Made by a program: the position numbers and the translations under genes
Assembly: GCA_036250195.1 (NCBI GenBank)
Contig: JAVHZZ010000003.1
Coordinates: 55,567,521-55,631,520, forward strand
Source of the DNA: Mixophyes australis
Taxonomy: Eukaryota > Chordata > Amphibia > Anura > Limnodynastidae
Reading direction: 5' to 3'
DNA length: 64,000 nucleotides
Part shown: one piece after another, positions 11,341 through 23,182 of the stretch
How the letters are laid out: each line of letters starts with the position of its first letter
Position numbering within the stretch: position 1 is the stretch's first letter
The notes under the pieces: model-generated
What the model was told of the DNA's origin: nothing
Database searches by the model: none
What the model saw: the letters and a program-made list of their open reading frames with translations, nothing else

Positions 11341-11848
11341 AAATCAATGCTCCACTGCTTTCATCTCAGCTAGACCGCCTCAACTCTCCCGTGTTCTCCA
11401 GGTGTCCAGTTCTATATACTACTGCTTCCTGAGTATTGTTTTAATCCTTGCTGGTCTACCTACCGTGCGCTGCACCTACTTGGTTACCGCTTCCACCCTC
11501 CTGGGACTTCGCATTCCTGCCGGCCTCCAGCCGTTCAGGTATCCCTGCACCTCTCTCTGACAGCCTGCTCTCCTGAACCACGGTATGCATACTTCTCATT
11601 GACTGTGCTGGTGTATTGCATATCTTGCTGGACTGAGTTGTTCTCCTCCGGAGTTTCCTATCCACTGAGACTATTGCCATCATTTGACTGTGTTTCCTTT
11701 TAGCCTGGATAGTTCTTGTGACTTTGTATATTTGTGCAGTGCTGCTCAGTTATTATTTTGTGCCTATCATCGTGGGATCAAGTTCAGTGTGCCCGTGTAT
11801 ACTCTGCATTGCATTTATCTCCCCGTGCTCCTCCTCACTTATATATTT

Positions 11849-12106
11849 CAGTGGTACAACTTGCTAGAGGCAGACCACTGTTCCCTGTTTCCTGAGTCAC
11901 CAGTTTCCAGTATCCTTTCACATAGCAGTGGTACAACTTGCTAACGCAGACCACTGACTTCCCGGATACCTTCACCTGGATTCCATTCCTTCACCCAGAC
12001 AGCGGTACAACTTGCTATACGCAGACCGCTGACTCTCATCACCTCCTCGTTACTTCTGGACATTCCTTCACTATAGCAGTGGTACAACTTGCTATCCGCA
12101 GACCAC
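11849..12106 (+). repeat. Four 75-76 bp repeats, each with a small hairpin
   Basis: Copies begin at 11849, 11926, 12000 and about 12076. Each contains GGTACAACTTGCTA and then GCAGACC, enclosed by inverted arms: CAGTGGT/ACCACTG in copies 1 and 2, CAGCGGT/ACCGCTG in copy 3, and the shorter GTGGT/ACCAC in copy 4. In copy 3 both strands of the stem changed together. The array lies downstream of the TATA-like box and would be in the transcript. Confidence 0.85.
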
Positions 12107-12306
12107 CCTCACGTTTCCTTGTCCATCCAGTTCTTCGTGTACAGTTATCTACCTATTCCCAGTGCTGCTAGTCATAGACTTTCCTCGAGCATTCTCTTAC
12201 CATCTGCTGCCTCCTGTTCCGTGACCATATTACCAACTATACTGCTCTGGTAAGTCCATCATCTGGTGATACCTGGGTAAAGACTCCTAGTGCCCGTGAC
12301 AACTTG

Positions 12307-14146
12307 ATTTTGCAGAATTTAAGTATAGTAGTTGGGACAGTTTCATGATATCCTTTTATTGTATGTGTTGCAATTCTTGTCTTTAGATTGATTATGTGCA
12401 ATCAATTGTAAGCTTGAATTCGACTCATCATACCTTCCAGTACTCCCCATTTTCCAGCAATAATCCAGAATTTTTGGGCACCAAAATGAGCATTGGCCTT
12501 TTCCATTTATGCAGTTCAGAGCATGGACTAATGTGTCCTTATCTTCCAATGTTGACATATAAAAATGTTAATGCATAAAAACTATAACCAAGGTCTCCTT
12601 TACAGCCTGAGAAAAGTTATACTTGCCTCCTTTTCATACCTCCCTGGCGTCAGATTTGAGGAGAGGTGTGAAAATAAGAGGTGTGCCTGACTCACTGACA
12701 ACATTTCAATCATCAAGTAGGTGGGTCAAGGAATATTATAAAATGTATTGCTTCATAGCACTTCATAATGGGTGGAGCTTGATGATATGATTTTCCCTAT
12801 CAAAGTATACACCCCCCCAGTTTGCAAAAAGCAGGTAAGCCCCTGTGGGCAAACTAGGTAAATTCTCAGGAGGTTGGAAAGTTACTCGCTAATTCTGGAG
12901 TTTCTTTGACATTTCGGAATAGTGGGCTATTATGAAATAAGCAAATATATACCAAGTAGCAACATCACATCAAACACAATTTGTAATAAAGAATGAAGCA
13001 CGGTTTACAGTATCACAATTTTAACTGAAATGCACTTTCTGTAAGGGCAGTAGGCGGTAAAAATGAAAATTAATAGTGATTTGTAGAGAAAGAACGAAGA
13101 GATCTGGGGCCTGATTCATTAGTAATCTTATCTTGTGCAAAAGTTAAGATGCTTATTTTTAAGAAGAAACGGGGAGATAAGTTTTCATCTTAACTTAAGA
13201 AATTAAGAAATCTGTTCTTAGTAGAATTTGTTTTTCTAATACTACTGAAATGTTAACTTAGATATTCAAGTACAGTGGGTGACCTGCTCCTATTAGCACA
13301 TTTTGAGATATTAAAACCAGACCCATAATTTGGATTTTAACTGCTATGAATAAAGCATTTATAATTGCTCTCTGTATTCTTTAAAACTTAAACACTTAGC
13401 AGAGGCATTTTGCCTGCAGCCACACACTATGTACAGGTCAGTGATGACTGAGAGGCAGACAGATAATCCTGTATGGCTGCTCTGATTGTGTTTTAAGCAT
13501 GCTGCCCGGCTTCACAAGTGAGGTCGGGCAGCATTCTCTGCCTGCCTGTCTCTGCCAATGATATGGACAGTTCATATTCTTGATAAGCAACAGATATTTC
13601 AAAAACAACAGTAGTCGCATGTCATGGAACTAGCATATTAAGCAAAAGTTTATGCTGGTTAACACATATTGATGTTAGTACTGATCCAAATGGAAGACAG
13701 TCATAGACTCTGAATGGTAAATATAAGTTCCAATGAAGATTGATAATGTTGTATGCCCTTGGCGCAAAGATTATAAATGAGAGGTGTACCTATGTTTTAT
13801 AATCATATGACTAAGAGACCTTCTGTACAATTTAATTTATTATAACATTGCACATGTGTTGGTGTAATGGAATATAACACAGCTATAGGAATTGCAGCAT
13901 AAATAGACATTCATAAACAATATCCCATGTATACATATATAGCATCTTATGAAGATCATATATAGTTCACTACTTTGTACTTGGAAATATATCAGTATAG
14001 ATGCAAAATGAAGATTGAAGCTAAAAGGCTGCTTGAAGGTACAGCACTGTTACTTGTAATAGAATATATCCATTACCCGAATAAGAAATCACTGGCCATG
14101 AGATGGAAAAGCTGCAACAAACATCAGCGCCATTGCTTGCAGAAAG
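12307..14146. other. Unrecognised AT-rich DNA
   Basis: No conserved coding frame or complete mobile element seen. A MITE-like terminus GGGGCCTGATTCATTAG occurs near 13107, but no matching opposite end was found in this stretch. Confidence 0.5.
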
Positions 14147-14770
14147 ATGTCAGGCGCAGTCCCCGCATGCACAGTAGGTGCCAGGGACGCTTCCTTCTCT
14201 GCCCCTACTCGTGCGTCCTGTTGCTAGGCAACGGGACGCTACTTATGGTTTTCGGCCCGGCAGTGTGGGCACATGCACGGTCAACTTCATCCCCATTGCC
14301 AGGCAGGCAGATAACCGCGTCTCCGTTGCCAGGGAATGGAAATGTCAGCTGCCTCTTTCTGTTGGCAGTCAACTGTTCTGACCACCGATTCTACTGCCAC
14401 AAATGAGAGAGTTCCTTCCTCTATTTAAACTTGGCTCTGGCGCCATTAGGTTGCCAGAGTATCTAGGTCAACCCTATGCTCCAGCACCCTTGTCAGCTTA
14501 CTAGCCTTCTGCCTGTCTCCCTGGATTCTGACCCTTTTCTGCCCGATTCTTCTTTTGGATCTCCATTTGGTTATATTGATCTTCCAGTATTGACCCCTGG
14601 CTTTCTGACTGTCCACTTGCCTGCTCCTTTGGTACCTATATTGCCTGCACAGTTTGACTATGGACTGCATGACAACGTTTACTCATCTAACACCTAGCTG
14701 GTAGCTATCAGGGAGAGCCACGACCTGCACATCTCTTGCACTGAACCCCAAATTCCCTTGCTGTCAGCCA
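14147..14770 (+). mobile_element. Probable LTR fragment with X-box motif
   Basis: The segment starts like an LTR (TGTCAGGCGCAG) and is much more GC-rich than its surroundings. It carries a TATA-like TATTTAAA at 14422-14429 followed by a pyrimidine-rich leader, the same layout as the bounded solo LTRs in this window. It also carries GTTGCTAGGCAAC at 14220-14232, an RFX-type X-box. I could not find a terminal CA with a matching duplication; the LINE starts right after it, so the end may be truncated. Confidence 0.5.
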
Positions 14771-15276
14771 TGGCACACTAAAGTAACAAAATCTTCAAAA
14801 AACATTTGCAAAGCAAGACGTCACTGGCATAAATCTCGTACCTCCAATGATTTCCTCACATATACTGCCCTCTACCACCCCTATCAAAATGCTATGCTAA
14901 ACAAACATACTTCCAATAACTCATGTCTGCTCAGGCTTCTAACCCTAATTGCATTTTTAAAACACATTTAAATCTTTTCTCAGCCCTCCCACTCCAAATC
15001 CTACAACACCTGTCAGTGCCCAAAATGTTGCTTCCTACTTCAAGGGCAAGATTGATAAGATCTGACTTGAAATGGTTTCACCTTTCTTGACAATCAGCTC
15101 AATTTTTTTCCTGCACCCTCTGACACCACCTTTTCATTTGATCCGACAAATGAAGATGAAGTATCTACTCTCTTCTTATTTTCCTACCCTACCACCTGTC
15201 CTCTTTATCCAATACCCTCACACATCAGTAGATTCCTGTCTCCTGTGCTCATCCCAACTTTAACTAAATCTGTAAT

Positions 15277-15316
15277 CTATCTCTCTTCTCTCTCTCTCTC
15301 TCTCTTCTCTCTCTTC
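15277..15316. repeat. (CT)n microsatellite inside LINE
   Basis: A TCTCTC run of about 40 bases with a few interruptions within the decayed LINE. Confidence 0.85.
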
Positions 15317-15750
15317 CCATGTCCCTCCAAATTTCTCAAAAGAATTGCCTGCACTAGCCACACACACTTTCTTCTCTCACACAACCTATTGGATCTTCTT
15401 CAGTCAGGCTTTCACTCTTAACACTCCACAGAGACTGTGTTGACTAAAGTTGTCATTGGTTTGATCACTGCTATATTTAAAGGCCATTACTTTCTAATTA
15501 TCCTGTATGTCTGTTGCATTTGACACTGTTGATCACACTCTTCTCATACAACTGCTACAATCCCTAGGTCTTCAAGTCAATGTCCTATCCTTGTTCTCCT
15601 CCTACCTATCTAATAGCTGTTTCAGTGTTAGTTTCTCTGTATCCACCTATGCTTGTCTTCCATTATCAGTTGGTGTACCACAAATCTCAGTACTATGTCC
15701 CCTTGATCTTCTCTATCCATGCCAATTATTTCAGAAAACTAATAGATGAT

Positions 15751-16920
15751 TGTGACAGGATGGACCGCCTATGCCACCCTGTCTGTTGTTGCTGGGAACC
15801 GGCTGGGCTTACTTTGCCACCGTTCCCTTTCAATATCCCAAATGCGCCCTCTTGTCGCAGTAGGAGGGGCTTACAATGTGCCACCACTGAGCTCCTTTAT
15901 GTAGCTCAGAGCCACGTTCCTTCTGGGTAACTGTCACTGCTAGTGTACTCCTGTGCTAGTACACTTTGGCTGGTAACTCCGGACCTCTTACTATGGATCC
16001 GGGTTGCTGTGGATGGATCTTCCTGGCCTATCACACTGACCAGAGCTGCATGGGTAGCAGGCAAAGCAGTGGTACTGGAAACGCTTGGGTCCAAACCTCA
16101 GACAGCCAGAGAGCGGATTAGATTTTATGGTCTAATCGGTAGATCACAGGATTACAACAATATTGAAGAAGTTGTCAAGCAGGGTCTTGAAGCAGAGTGA
16201 TGTCTATTACTCAAGTGTCCTGACAAGGACAGTTCCACTGATTAAAGGTATCGGTGGTCAGGTCAGATGGAACATCAGAATGACTACATTACATGCTCAC
16301 ACAGCTCACCTTTTATACAGTTCTGACATAACTTCTAGCAGAGGTAAGCCAGCCCCTTGGACCTAGCTGGCTCCAACCCGTCTAGAATATGCCCTCAGAT
16401 CTCAGGATGTAATCTAATTTTGCATCTAACACAATTTAACTTCCACATCCCCCTTCAGATGTTCTGCCTCCTTTGTTTAGAGTTCCTGTCTGTATAACAG
16501 GACCTGCAGTCACGTAATGGACCCCCTATTGTGCATTCAAGTGTTGGTTACTCACTTTGAATAGACTTAATTAGCCCTAATGAGGACATCCTCTACACTG
16601 CACAACAGACTTACAAATGTTTATCAGAAATCAAACATATACCTTAGACATGAATTCATTTCCTTGCACTAAGATATGCAAAAGGTTTTCAAAACAAAGA
16701 CTTATTGTATCAGGTATACATCAGAAATAAGGTATTTGCTTTTGAAAGGTTAAAACAGAAAAAACTAATTTTCTAGCCTGGTCTCAGAATAATGATTTCC
16801 TATCTCACAATATACACAATATCAAAAATAAGTGCATTGGCAATTATATAAATAAGCGGCCTGCGCTATTTGCTTTAAATAAATTTATACCAAAAGTTAT
16901 TTAATAGTGATCCAGTCACA
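15751..16920. mobile_element. Solo LTR (1170 bp) inserted in LINE
   Basis: It starts TGTGACAGGATGG and ends GATCCAGTCACA (inverted ends TGTGAC/GTCACA), flanked by the 5 bp duplication ATGAT at 15746-15750 and 16921-16925. Comparing with the uninterrupted LINE copy at 33850-33910 confirms the insertion point. No internal retroviral genes. Orientation is uncertain because no clear TATA box or polyadenylation signal was identified. Confidence 0.93.
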
Positions 16921-17812
16921 ATGATATTTTCAGTAACATCTCTAGGCAGATGATACCCAAATTTATCGATCCTCTCCTAATCTTTGGACATCTGTGTTGT
17001 CCCGTGTTACCAACTATTTTCTGCCATTTCAACTTGGATGTCCTTTCGCCAACTCAAGCTCAATCTTTCAAAAACAGAGTTAATATTTTCTCAACAGAAA
17101 TGACAAACATTTCAATTTATGTTGACAACATAACCATAAATTACACAGACAAGCTCACTGACTAGGTGTGATCCTTGACTCCAAACTATCATTTGTTCCC
17201 ACATTGACTCTATATCTAAATCATGTTACAAACATTTAAACTTTTTTTCCAGAATACACACATATCTCACACAAGACACAAAAATCATGTACTCATCATC
17301 TCCCACATTGATTATTGCAAGTCCCTCCTTTTTGGTTGTCCCCCAATCAGATTCTCACACCTACGATCTATTTTGCATGCAACAGCTAATTTCCTTGCAA
17401 ATTGCTCTTCCACTGCTGAACAACTCTGTTAGTCTCTATATTGGTTGCCTGTTTTCCCCCAAATCCAATATAAAATACCTCTGCTAACATACAAGGCCAT
17501 CAACTAAGCTGCACCAACATACATCTCCTCACTTGTCTCAAAATATCTCCCAAATCTATACCTTTATTCAGCACAAGGTCTGCGTCTCACATCCAGACTG
17601 ATTAACTGCTCCCATGCCCGGTTACAGGACTTTTTTCGGGTTCCACCCACTTAGTGGAATTTCCTCCCTTACACAATAAGACTTTGCTCTAGTTTTCAAA
17701 CTAAACTTCAGGCAAGCTTATAAAATTCCTCAGCCACCCACTTAACCTCCCTAGGGTACCTTATTTTAAACCTTAAAACAGTTTACACATGACAAGAACT
17801 CTCTGACCCCCT

Positions 17813-18832
17813 GACCAGGGTACCTACTACAGTGGTGTATACTAGCAAGACGTCCATGTGCACACAGAAGACTTCAGGCAAAGAAATACATCATAGTCAA
17901 ACAATGCATGGTCAAAATGGCAGGCAGTTAGCAACAGTAGTCAGTACAGAGCAGCACCAGGATACAGGTAACGGGATTTTGGACACTAGTCTGAGAGACC
18001 CAATCATCTGGCAATGGATCCTTGCACTGACCGGATCTTATAAGCACAGATACTCCTTCCATCACCTGCACAGCATAAATGTTGATCAAAACAATATCTG
18101 ATCAACCCTTGCTGAGTTTCTTTAGACACTAACTTGGGTCTAACTCTGGAAAACGTATGTGAATCATAATTCCTAGCAAGTCTCTTGTATTGCACTTCAG
18201 ATGACAAAGGCTGAAACAGTTTGTCACAGGGAGTCCAATAATAATGAGAAATATTTCAACATCTTTATGAAAAGTCCAACACTGAATGTCAGGTAGATTA
18301 ATAAGCACTGAGCTGTAAATGATAGTCTATTGACCTTCATACAGTCAGAACATTCTGACTTCAGAATGCATTGATTATACTTTAAAAATACTTCACTTAC
18401 CTTTTCATGATGTAAAGGAATATTTAAAGACCTTCCCACATGCACCATTTACAAAAGCTGTAGCTGAAGAGACCAAACAAAGCAGATGGTATAGTAATAT
18501 ACAGGAAGTCCCAATGATGCTGCATCTTTAATCTCAAAGTTTGCAGTGGTCCTAACAGAAGCAGGCTTTGGACCCACGCAGAGAAGCAAGAAAAGTAATA
18601 GGAGGTGCTGGAAAGGACTTCTGTCAATGTGTCACTGTCTACCTGTGTATCCAAGTGATTCTGTGTGTCATTGTGAGTGTCAGACATTGCCATTGTAAGC
18701 CTGTGTGTAAATGTAAGTCTATGTGGCAGTCTAAGCATGTGTATTAAGAAACAGATTTCTTTTGTATGGCTATTAGAATTTACCTTGAAATTGAATACAG
18801 TCTCCAAACTACTAGGAAACCTATAATATATT
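17813..18832. other. Unrecognised DNA between LINE and Tc1 fragment
   Basis: No family recognised. The reading frames in it (for example the minus-strand frame at 18424-18807) show no domain and lack support. Confidence 0.4.
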
Positions 18833-19163
18833 AGAGTTTACAGTACTTCCAGCAGGATAATACACTAAAACACAAATCATCAATAAGAAGATGACAATGA
18901 GTTCTGTGTGCTCCAATGGTCTCCACAGTCGCCAGTCAATCCAATGCAGCACCTTTGGAATGTGGTGGAACGGGAGATTTGCAGCATGAAAGTGAGCCAA
19001 CCAATATGCAGCAACTGTGTGATATTATCATGTCAACATGGAGCAGAATATCTAAGGAATTTTTCCTGCATCTTATGGAAACCATGCCCCAAAGAATTCA
19101 GGCTGCTCTGGGGAAAAAGGGGGAATCCTACCCAGTATTAGAAATGTGTACCTAATAAAGTGG
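18833..19163 (+). mobile_element. Tc1/mariner element, 3' fragment of transposase
   Basis: Translation near 18842 gives QYFQQDNTLKHKSS, which holds the second catalytic aspartate of Tc1-type DDE transposases. After a frame change follow NPMQHLWNVVEREI (catalytic glutamate region; the usual motif is DLNPIEHLW) and a C-terminal stretch with PQRIQAALGKKG. The sequence ends CCTAATAAAGTGGCCACTCA, a typical 3' end of such elements. The 5' part, including the helix-turn-helix and the first aspartate, is absent. Confidence 0.8.
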
Positions 19164-19257
19164 CCACTCAGGGCCTGATTTACATGCGGACATGCCATAT
19201 CTTGCGTGACATATCTTACATGAAATAGCTTTGTGCATGCTCAGAAATTGACCTTAC

Positions 19258-20014
19258 TGTTAGTAACACCACCAGTCAGCACGTCAAAACTCGGAGTCTG
19301 TTCTGAAGTCCGGTTTTCACTGGAGCCCCTAGTGATGGGGACAGACTTGGCCGCAGACAACAGAGGGTCGAGAGATGAGCGCAGACTGGGGAGAACCCAA
19401 CTATGAAGGGTAGAAACAACGGCAGAGTGAAATCCAGGCAGGGGTCGAGGGCCGGCAGCAGACAAAGAAATTCCAAGCACAATCCGAGGTCAGGGGTCAC
19501 AGGCAATATAACAGGGTCCAGAAACAAGCCAAGGGTCATACACGCGAGGTCAGGTCAAAGCAAAACACAATCAAGGAGCAGAAACAGGAACAGGGAGCCT
19601 AGCTACACAAGGAGCTATAACAGAGCCTCACTGCCTTAAATAGTGAGGAAGGCCAATAGGAGAGAGAGTCAGCATTCTCCACAATCTACTGCACTAATGA
19701 CCAGGTAATGGCAAAGAGAAATCCTGATGTATAGCTCTGATTGGTTGGACAGAAATCCAGAAATAAACATGCCTGAACAGTTCCTGAAAGAAGTGCAAGA
19801 AATAGATGTTTATCTTTTTCTGCGCGCATGTGCCCGGCTGTAAGACCGCTGGCCGGGCGCTGCGGCAGTAGAAGCCGAGCGTCCCTGTTGTTGCCCAGGC
19901 AACCGGGATGTAGGCGGCGGAAGTAACGTCTTGGTCGTCATGGAGACGGCCGGGACACCTGAGACCACCGGAAGTGAGTCGCGGCGGCCCTTCGGGGAGC
20001 TGCGGCTCATAACA
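19258..20014 (-). mobile_element. Solo LTR (757 bp), minus orientation
   Basis: Ends are TGTTAGTAACA on the left and CTCATAACA on the right, flanked by the 5 bp duplication CTTAC at 19253-19257 and 20015-20019. The minus strand carries a TATA-like TATTTAAGG at 19634-19643 with a GC-rich upstream part, so transcription would run leftwards. The upstream part holds GTTGCCCAGGCAAC (19890-19903), a consensus RFX-type site. No internal genes. Confidence 0.92.
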
Positions 20015-20331
20015 CTTACATCAATGAACACAATTGCAAGCAATTCATGTATAAATGTATTTTACAATTACGACTGCCTACAGCTTGAGAGGGGGAATAG
20101 GGGAGGGAAGGGGCAGATTAACGTAGGCCATGTACAGTAAAGGAGTGCCGTCACTGAGACGTCCAATTCAAGACCTGGGTCTCTTGTAAGTATAGCTGAT
20201 TTCAGCCGTATCACTTGTACCACCTATAGGGCGGGTGCCAACTGATAATGTTGACGGACATGGTATAAAGCCATCTTGATTCCTGTATTTAATGTAAAGA
20301 AAAAAATACATTTTTATTAATAACTACTAAG

Positions 20332-20623
20332 CATACTTGCCAAACTTTTTAAAGTTCTTTCTGGGAGATTCCAGGCAGGAGGGCGTGGTTGGAGGGTGGG
20401 AGGGGCGGGGCACGGTGAATCGCGTCATTTTGGCCCTGCCCCCAGCGATAAAATGCCATTTTTGTCCCAGGGGAGGGGCCAAAATGACCCGATTCACTGC
20501 AAATCGCGTCATTTTGACAGCAAGAGGCCGTTTGCGGGATATTTGCCTGCTCTCCTGGGAGTCCAGGAGATCTACCCAAATTTTGGGAGTCTCCCAGACA
20601 TTCCTGGAGAGTTGGCAAGTATG
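20332..20623. mobile_element. hAT-type MITE, CATACTTGCCAA family (292 bp)
   Basis: Inverted ends CATACTTGCCAAAC and GTTGGCAAGTATG, flanked by 8 bp CTACTAAG/CTATTAAG (one mismatch). The inside has palindromic GTCATTTTGGCC/GGCCAAAATGAC blocks. A sister copy with a perfect 8 bp duplication lies at 47710-47975. No coding capacity. Confidence 0.9.
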
Positions 20624-21845
20624 CTATTAAGTTAAGAATTGTTCATCTATTTTATAATTTATGTATTTATTTTTTATGTTTTCTGATCTGACTTTTTATT
20701 AAACAGGCGCTTGTGCGTATACTGCAGTCTGTTGTCTGTCTACATGTCTGTATGCACTCTCTGGTTTGAGACCGTATTCTTTTGCTTTTTCCCTGCCCTT
20801 TGTAGCTTAAAAAGCAGCCAATTTGTCTTTATACAAATGAAGCACTTTCTTTATTGAAGAACCACTTCACTTGACTTTAGGAGTTGTGGCACTACAAGAC
20901 CCAGCATATGTCTCAGTAAATTTCTTTTTTAGCTCTCCTTGCTGTTTGATTTTGCACAGATCCAGGTCACACAAACTTGTGTCTTCCAGATCCACAAACC
21001 TGCTTTGCAGCAATTAACAGAATTCAGTCCATAAAAACACTTCATTTATTTGCAGAGCAGAAAATATTTTCTTTTAAACTTCATTCACATTTGCTCACTT
21101 CTGTTATCCCACTGTTGCTGTGCACAAACAATTTATATTTTAGATGCCGTTATCCACAAAACATGTACAGACATTTAACACAAGTCTTTCTTCAACGTGT
21201 CTGTCACTTTAAATTTTCCAACACACACAGACACAGAGCTGATTTCTACAAGTTTCTCAAACTGCTGCTATTCTTAACATGCGCAGATCTTTGCTCGCAT
21301 TCTCCACAAGTTGTGACTGTGTGATGGGGAATTGGTACCATCTCCTGGGATGGACGAACAGCAGTAATAACTTACTTAAATGCAGGGTTTTCGGTTTAAC
21401 TGGCCTCAACCAGTTTTATTAACTTAATCAAAGTAAACAAAACATAAATAAAAACCTTGCCTGTCCAGCACCCACTTAAACATTTGTGCAGACCCTCTCT
21501 CCTGTGCAGGATCTTATGCCCCACACACAAATCATATACACATCTTATTGCTCACCACAGCAGAGTCTATCAGGAGGCAACCAATCTTCTCCCCAAGTCT
21601 GAGAGACTGACTGAGGCAGAGCTACAGCCATTTACAGACAGCACTCAGGTGCAGCTCACAATTAGTCTGCTGTGAACCTGCAGACAAGAAGACCTGGACT
21701 GGGCCTTTTGCATGGAGCCCACCCTGCTCTCTCCATACAAAACACCAGGGACCCTTACCTGCTTTTCCTGAAGCCGAACACACTCTTTTGGGTGCTGCTT
21801 CCTATACAGAGCAATCAAGTTAGACAGCCCGGGAAATGAATACCT
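20624..21845. other. Unrecognised DNA
   Basis: No conserved coding frame or bounded element. The 21320-21845 part is GC-richer and could be an old LTR, but no TG...CA ends with a duplication were found. Confidence 0.4.
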
Positions 21846-23135
21846 GTCTTTCAACGGATGGCAATTTGTGCTTCTAACTTAATATGTGATGATGTTTGCA
21901 AGTTGATATCAGACAGTTTACTCTTGTTGACATTTATGGTGGATATACATTTTACATAAAACACATTGCTGTAATTTTTACTGCGAGATATTTTACCAAG
22001 CTCATAGATTACAGCATTGCATATTGTAAATTGTATACATAAAACACCCAAATATAAGTGAACAGGGGGATACAGTGAATCATAGAAACAAATGCTAATT
22101 CCTAAAACTGGGAAAATTAACAGCAATTATGCATATTGGAAGGTAAGTCATTATATTTAACATGTATCTATAGCTATACTAAGAGGTGAACATTTAAAAT
22201 GCTGAATAAAGCAAATACACCTGTCTCCACTAAAAAGGATTTTGACTAATTCAAATTATTATACAGAGTACTACAATTTACTTTCAAATAAGTTTTGAAG
22301 TACTTGAAATAGGACTTCTACCTAAAATCTCTAATTTAAAGACTCAAATGTGGTTTTTGCTGTCATTCAGCAGATATACTGTCAATATATGACACTCCTT
22401 AGCAACATTTGGAACCTTGGAAGAAGTCATTGAGGTACACAGTATTTTCCATAAATAGAGATCCACCCAGAACCATTACTAATGATTCTTGTCGCTTGTT
22501 TCCTCCAAAAATAGGGTCTATATTACAAATATAAGAACTGAAGATATTCCCAATACCACTGTGGATATACAAAAAAGGAATTTTCCTATGTACACCAAAC
22601 TTGCTGCAGTTAATCCTACTGAAGGTCAGTACTCCGAACTGTCCTTAAGTAAGTGGTAATTTCACACTTGGGGCTAGATTTATTAAAGGGTGCTTTTCGG
22701 CTAGCCTCAGGCGGTTTTGCAACCACTGGATTTACTATAGTCCAAACCGTCGTCAAAACGGCCAGATTTGTATTTTTTGTGAACCACCACCTTTTTACTC
22801 GCCATTGCAGTTTTAACAGTGCGGATCATATAAACAGCTGGATTTACTATGCAGGGGTTTTACAAACCGCCGGAAAACCGCCATTCAAATGGCGAAAATA
22901 AAAGAGGTGGTTGTAAAAGGCGAGATTGATGATACAGCATAATGTTTCAGCTATCTTGCCATTCAGAACATAAGAGAAAGCCCTGCTGCATGTTAAATGA
23001 TTGCTCCATTATGTTTTTATATAATATAGGGCCAAAGTCTGATTTCTTTTATTTTTGGACAATTTATAAATATTTGTTATTTTTTTTTCTTTTTGTGTTT
23101 TAAATAATTTGTTAAAGAAAATTCTTAATATAAAA
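21846..23135. repeat. Inverted duplication, copy B (uninterrupted)
   Basis: Reverse complement of copy A (903-5923 without hAT1). It preserves the pre-insertion hAT1 target near 22395-22420 and includes the Harbinger-type terminus near 22671. Beyond 23138 it continues into a TA repeat and then unrelated sequence. Confidence 0.9.

Positions 23136-23137
<2 letters not shown>

Positions 23138-23175
<38 letters not shown>
23138..23175. repeat. (TA)n microsatellite
   Basis: Alternating TA run at the outer edge of copy B, matching the position of the (AT)n run next to copy A. Confidence 0.95.

Positions 23176-23182
<7 letters not shown>

Larger units (their letters stand above)
10798..12301 (+). 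mobile_element. Solo LTR (1504 bp) with internal tandem repeats
   Basis: The LTR starts TGTCACTCAC and ends CCCGTGACA, with perfect 6 bp inverted ends TGTCAC/GTGACA, flanked by the 5 bp duplication ACTTG at 10793-10797 and 12302-12306. No gag, pol or second LTR is present, so it is a solo LTR left by recombination. A TATA-like TATTTAAA at 10943-10950 puts transcription on the plus strand. The region downstream is pyrimidine-rich with two arrays: about three copies of an 81 bp unit (11095-11340) and four copies of a 75-76 bp unit (11849-12106). Retrovirus or Gypsy origin cannot be told from the LTR alone. Confidence 0.93.
14787..17812 (+). mobile_element. L2/CR1-type LINE fragment, split by a solo LTR
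   Basis: Plus-strand translation gives non-LTR reverse-transcriptase pieces in order: WHKSRTSNDFLTYTALYHPY near 14820, the RT block SGFHS..HSTETVLTKVV near 15400, [18 protein letters not shown] near 15520, and [14 protein letters not shown] near 15665. The LTR at 15751-16920 interrupts the next block. After it the match to the intact copy at 33783-35052 resumes (around 16930) through the thumb region to about 17812, but the poly-repeat tail is missing. Stops and shifts are many. In the plus copy elsewhere the same blocks are contiguous, which proves the split. Confidence 0.85.

Noticed and set aside
13100..13210. MITE terminus GGGGCCTGATTCATTAG
   Set aside because: No opposite end in reach; may be a fragment.
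20824..21845. Possible old LTR in minus orientation
   Set aside because: GC-richer and UTR-like, but no TG...CA ends with a target duplication could be found.
22653..22901. 82-codon frame also present as 1139-1387, apparently conserved protein
   Set aside because: Conservation comes from the inverted duplication of Harbinger-derived non-coding sequence, not from protein selection.
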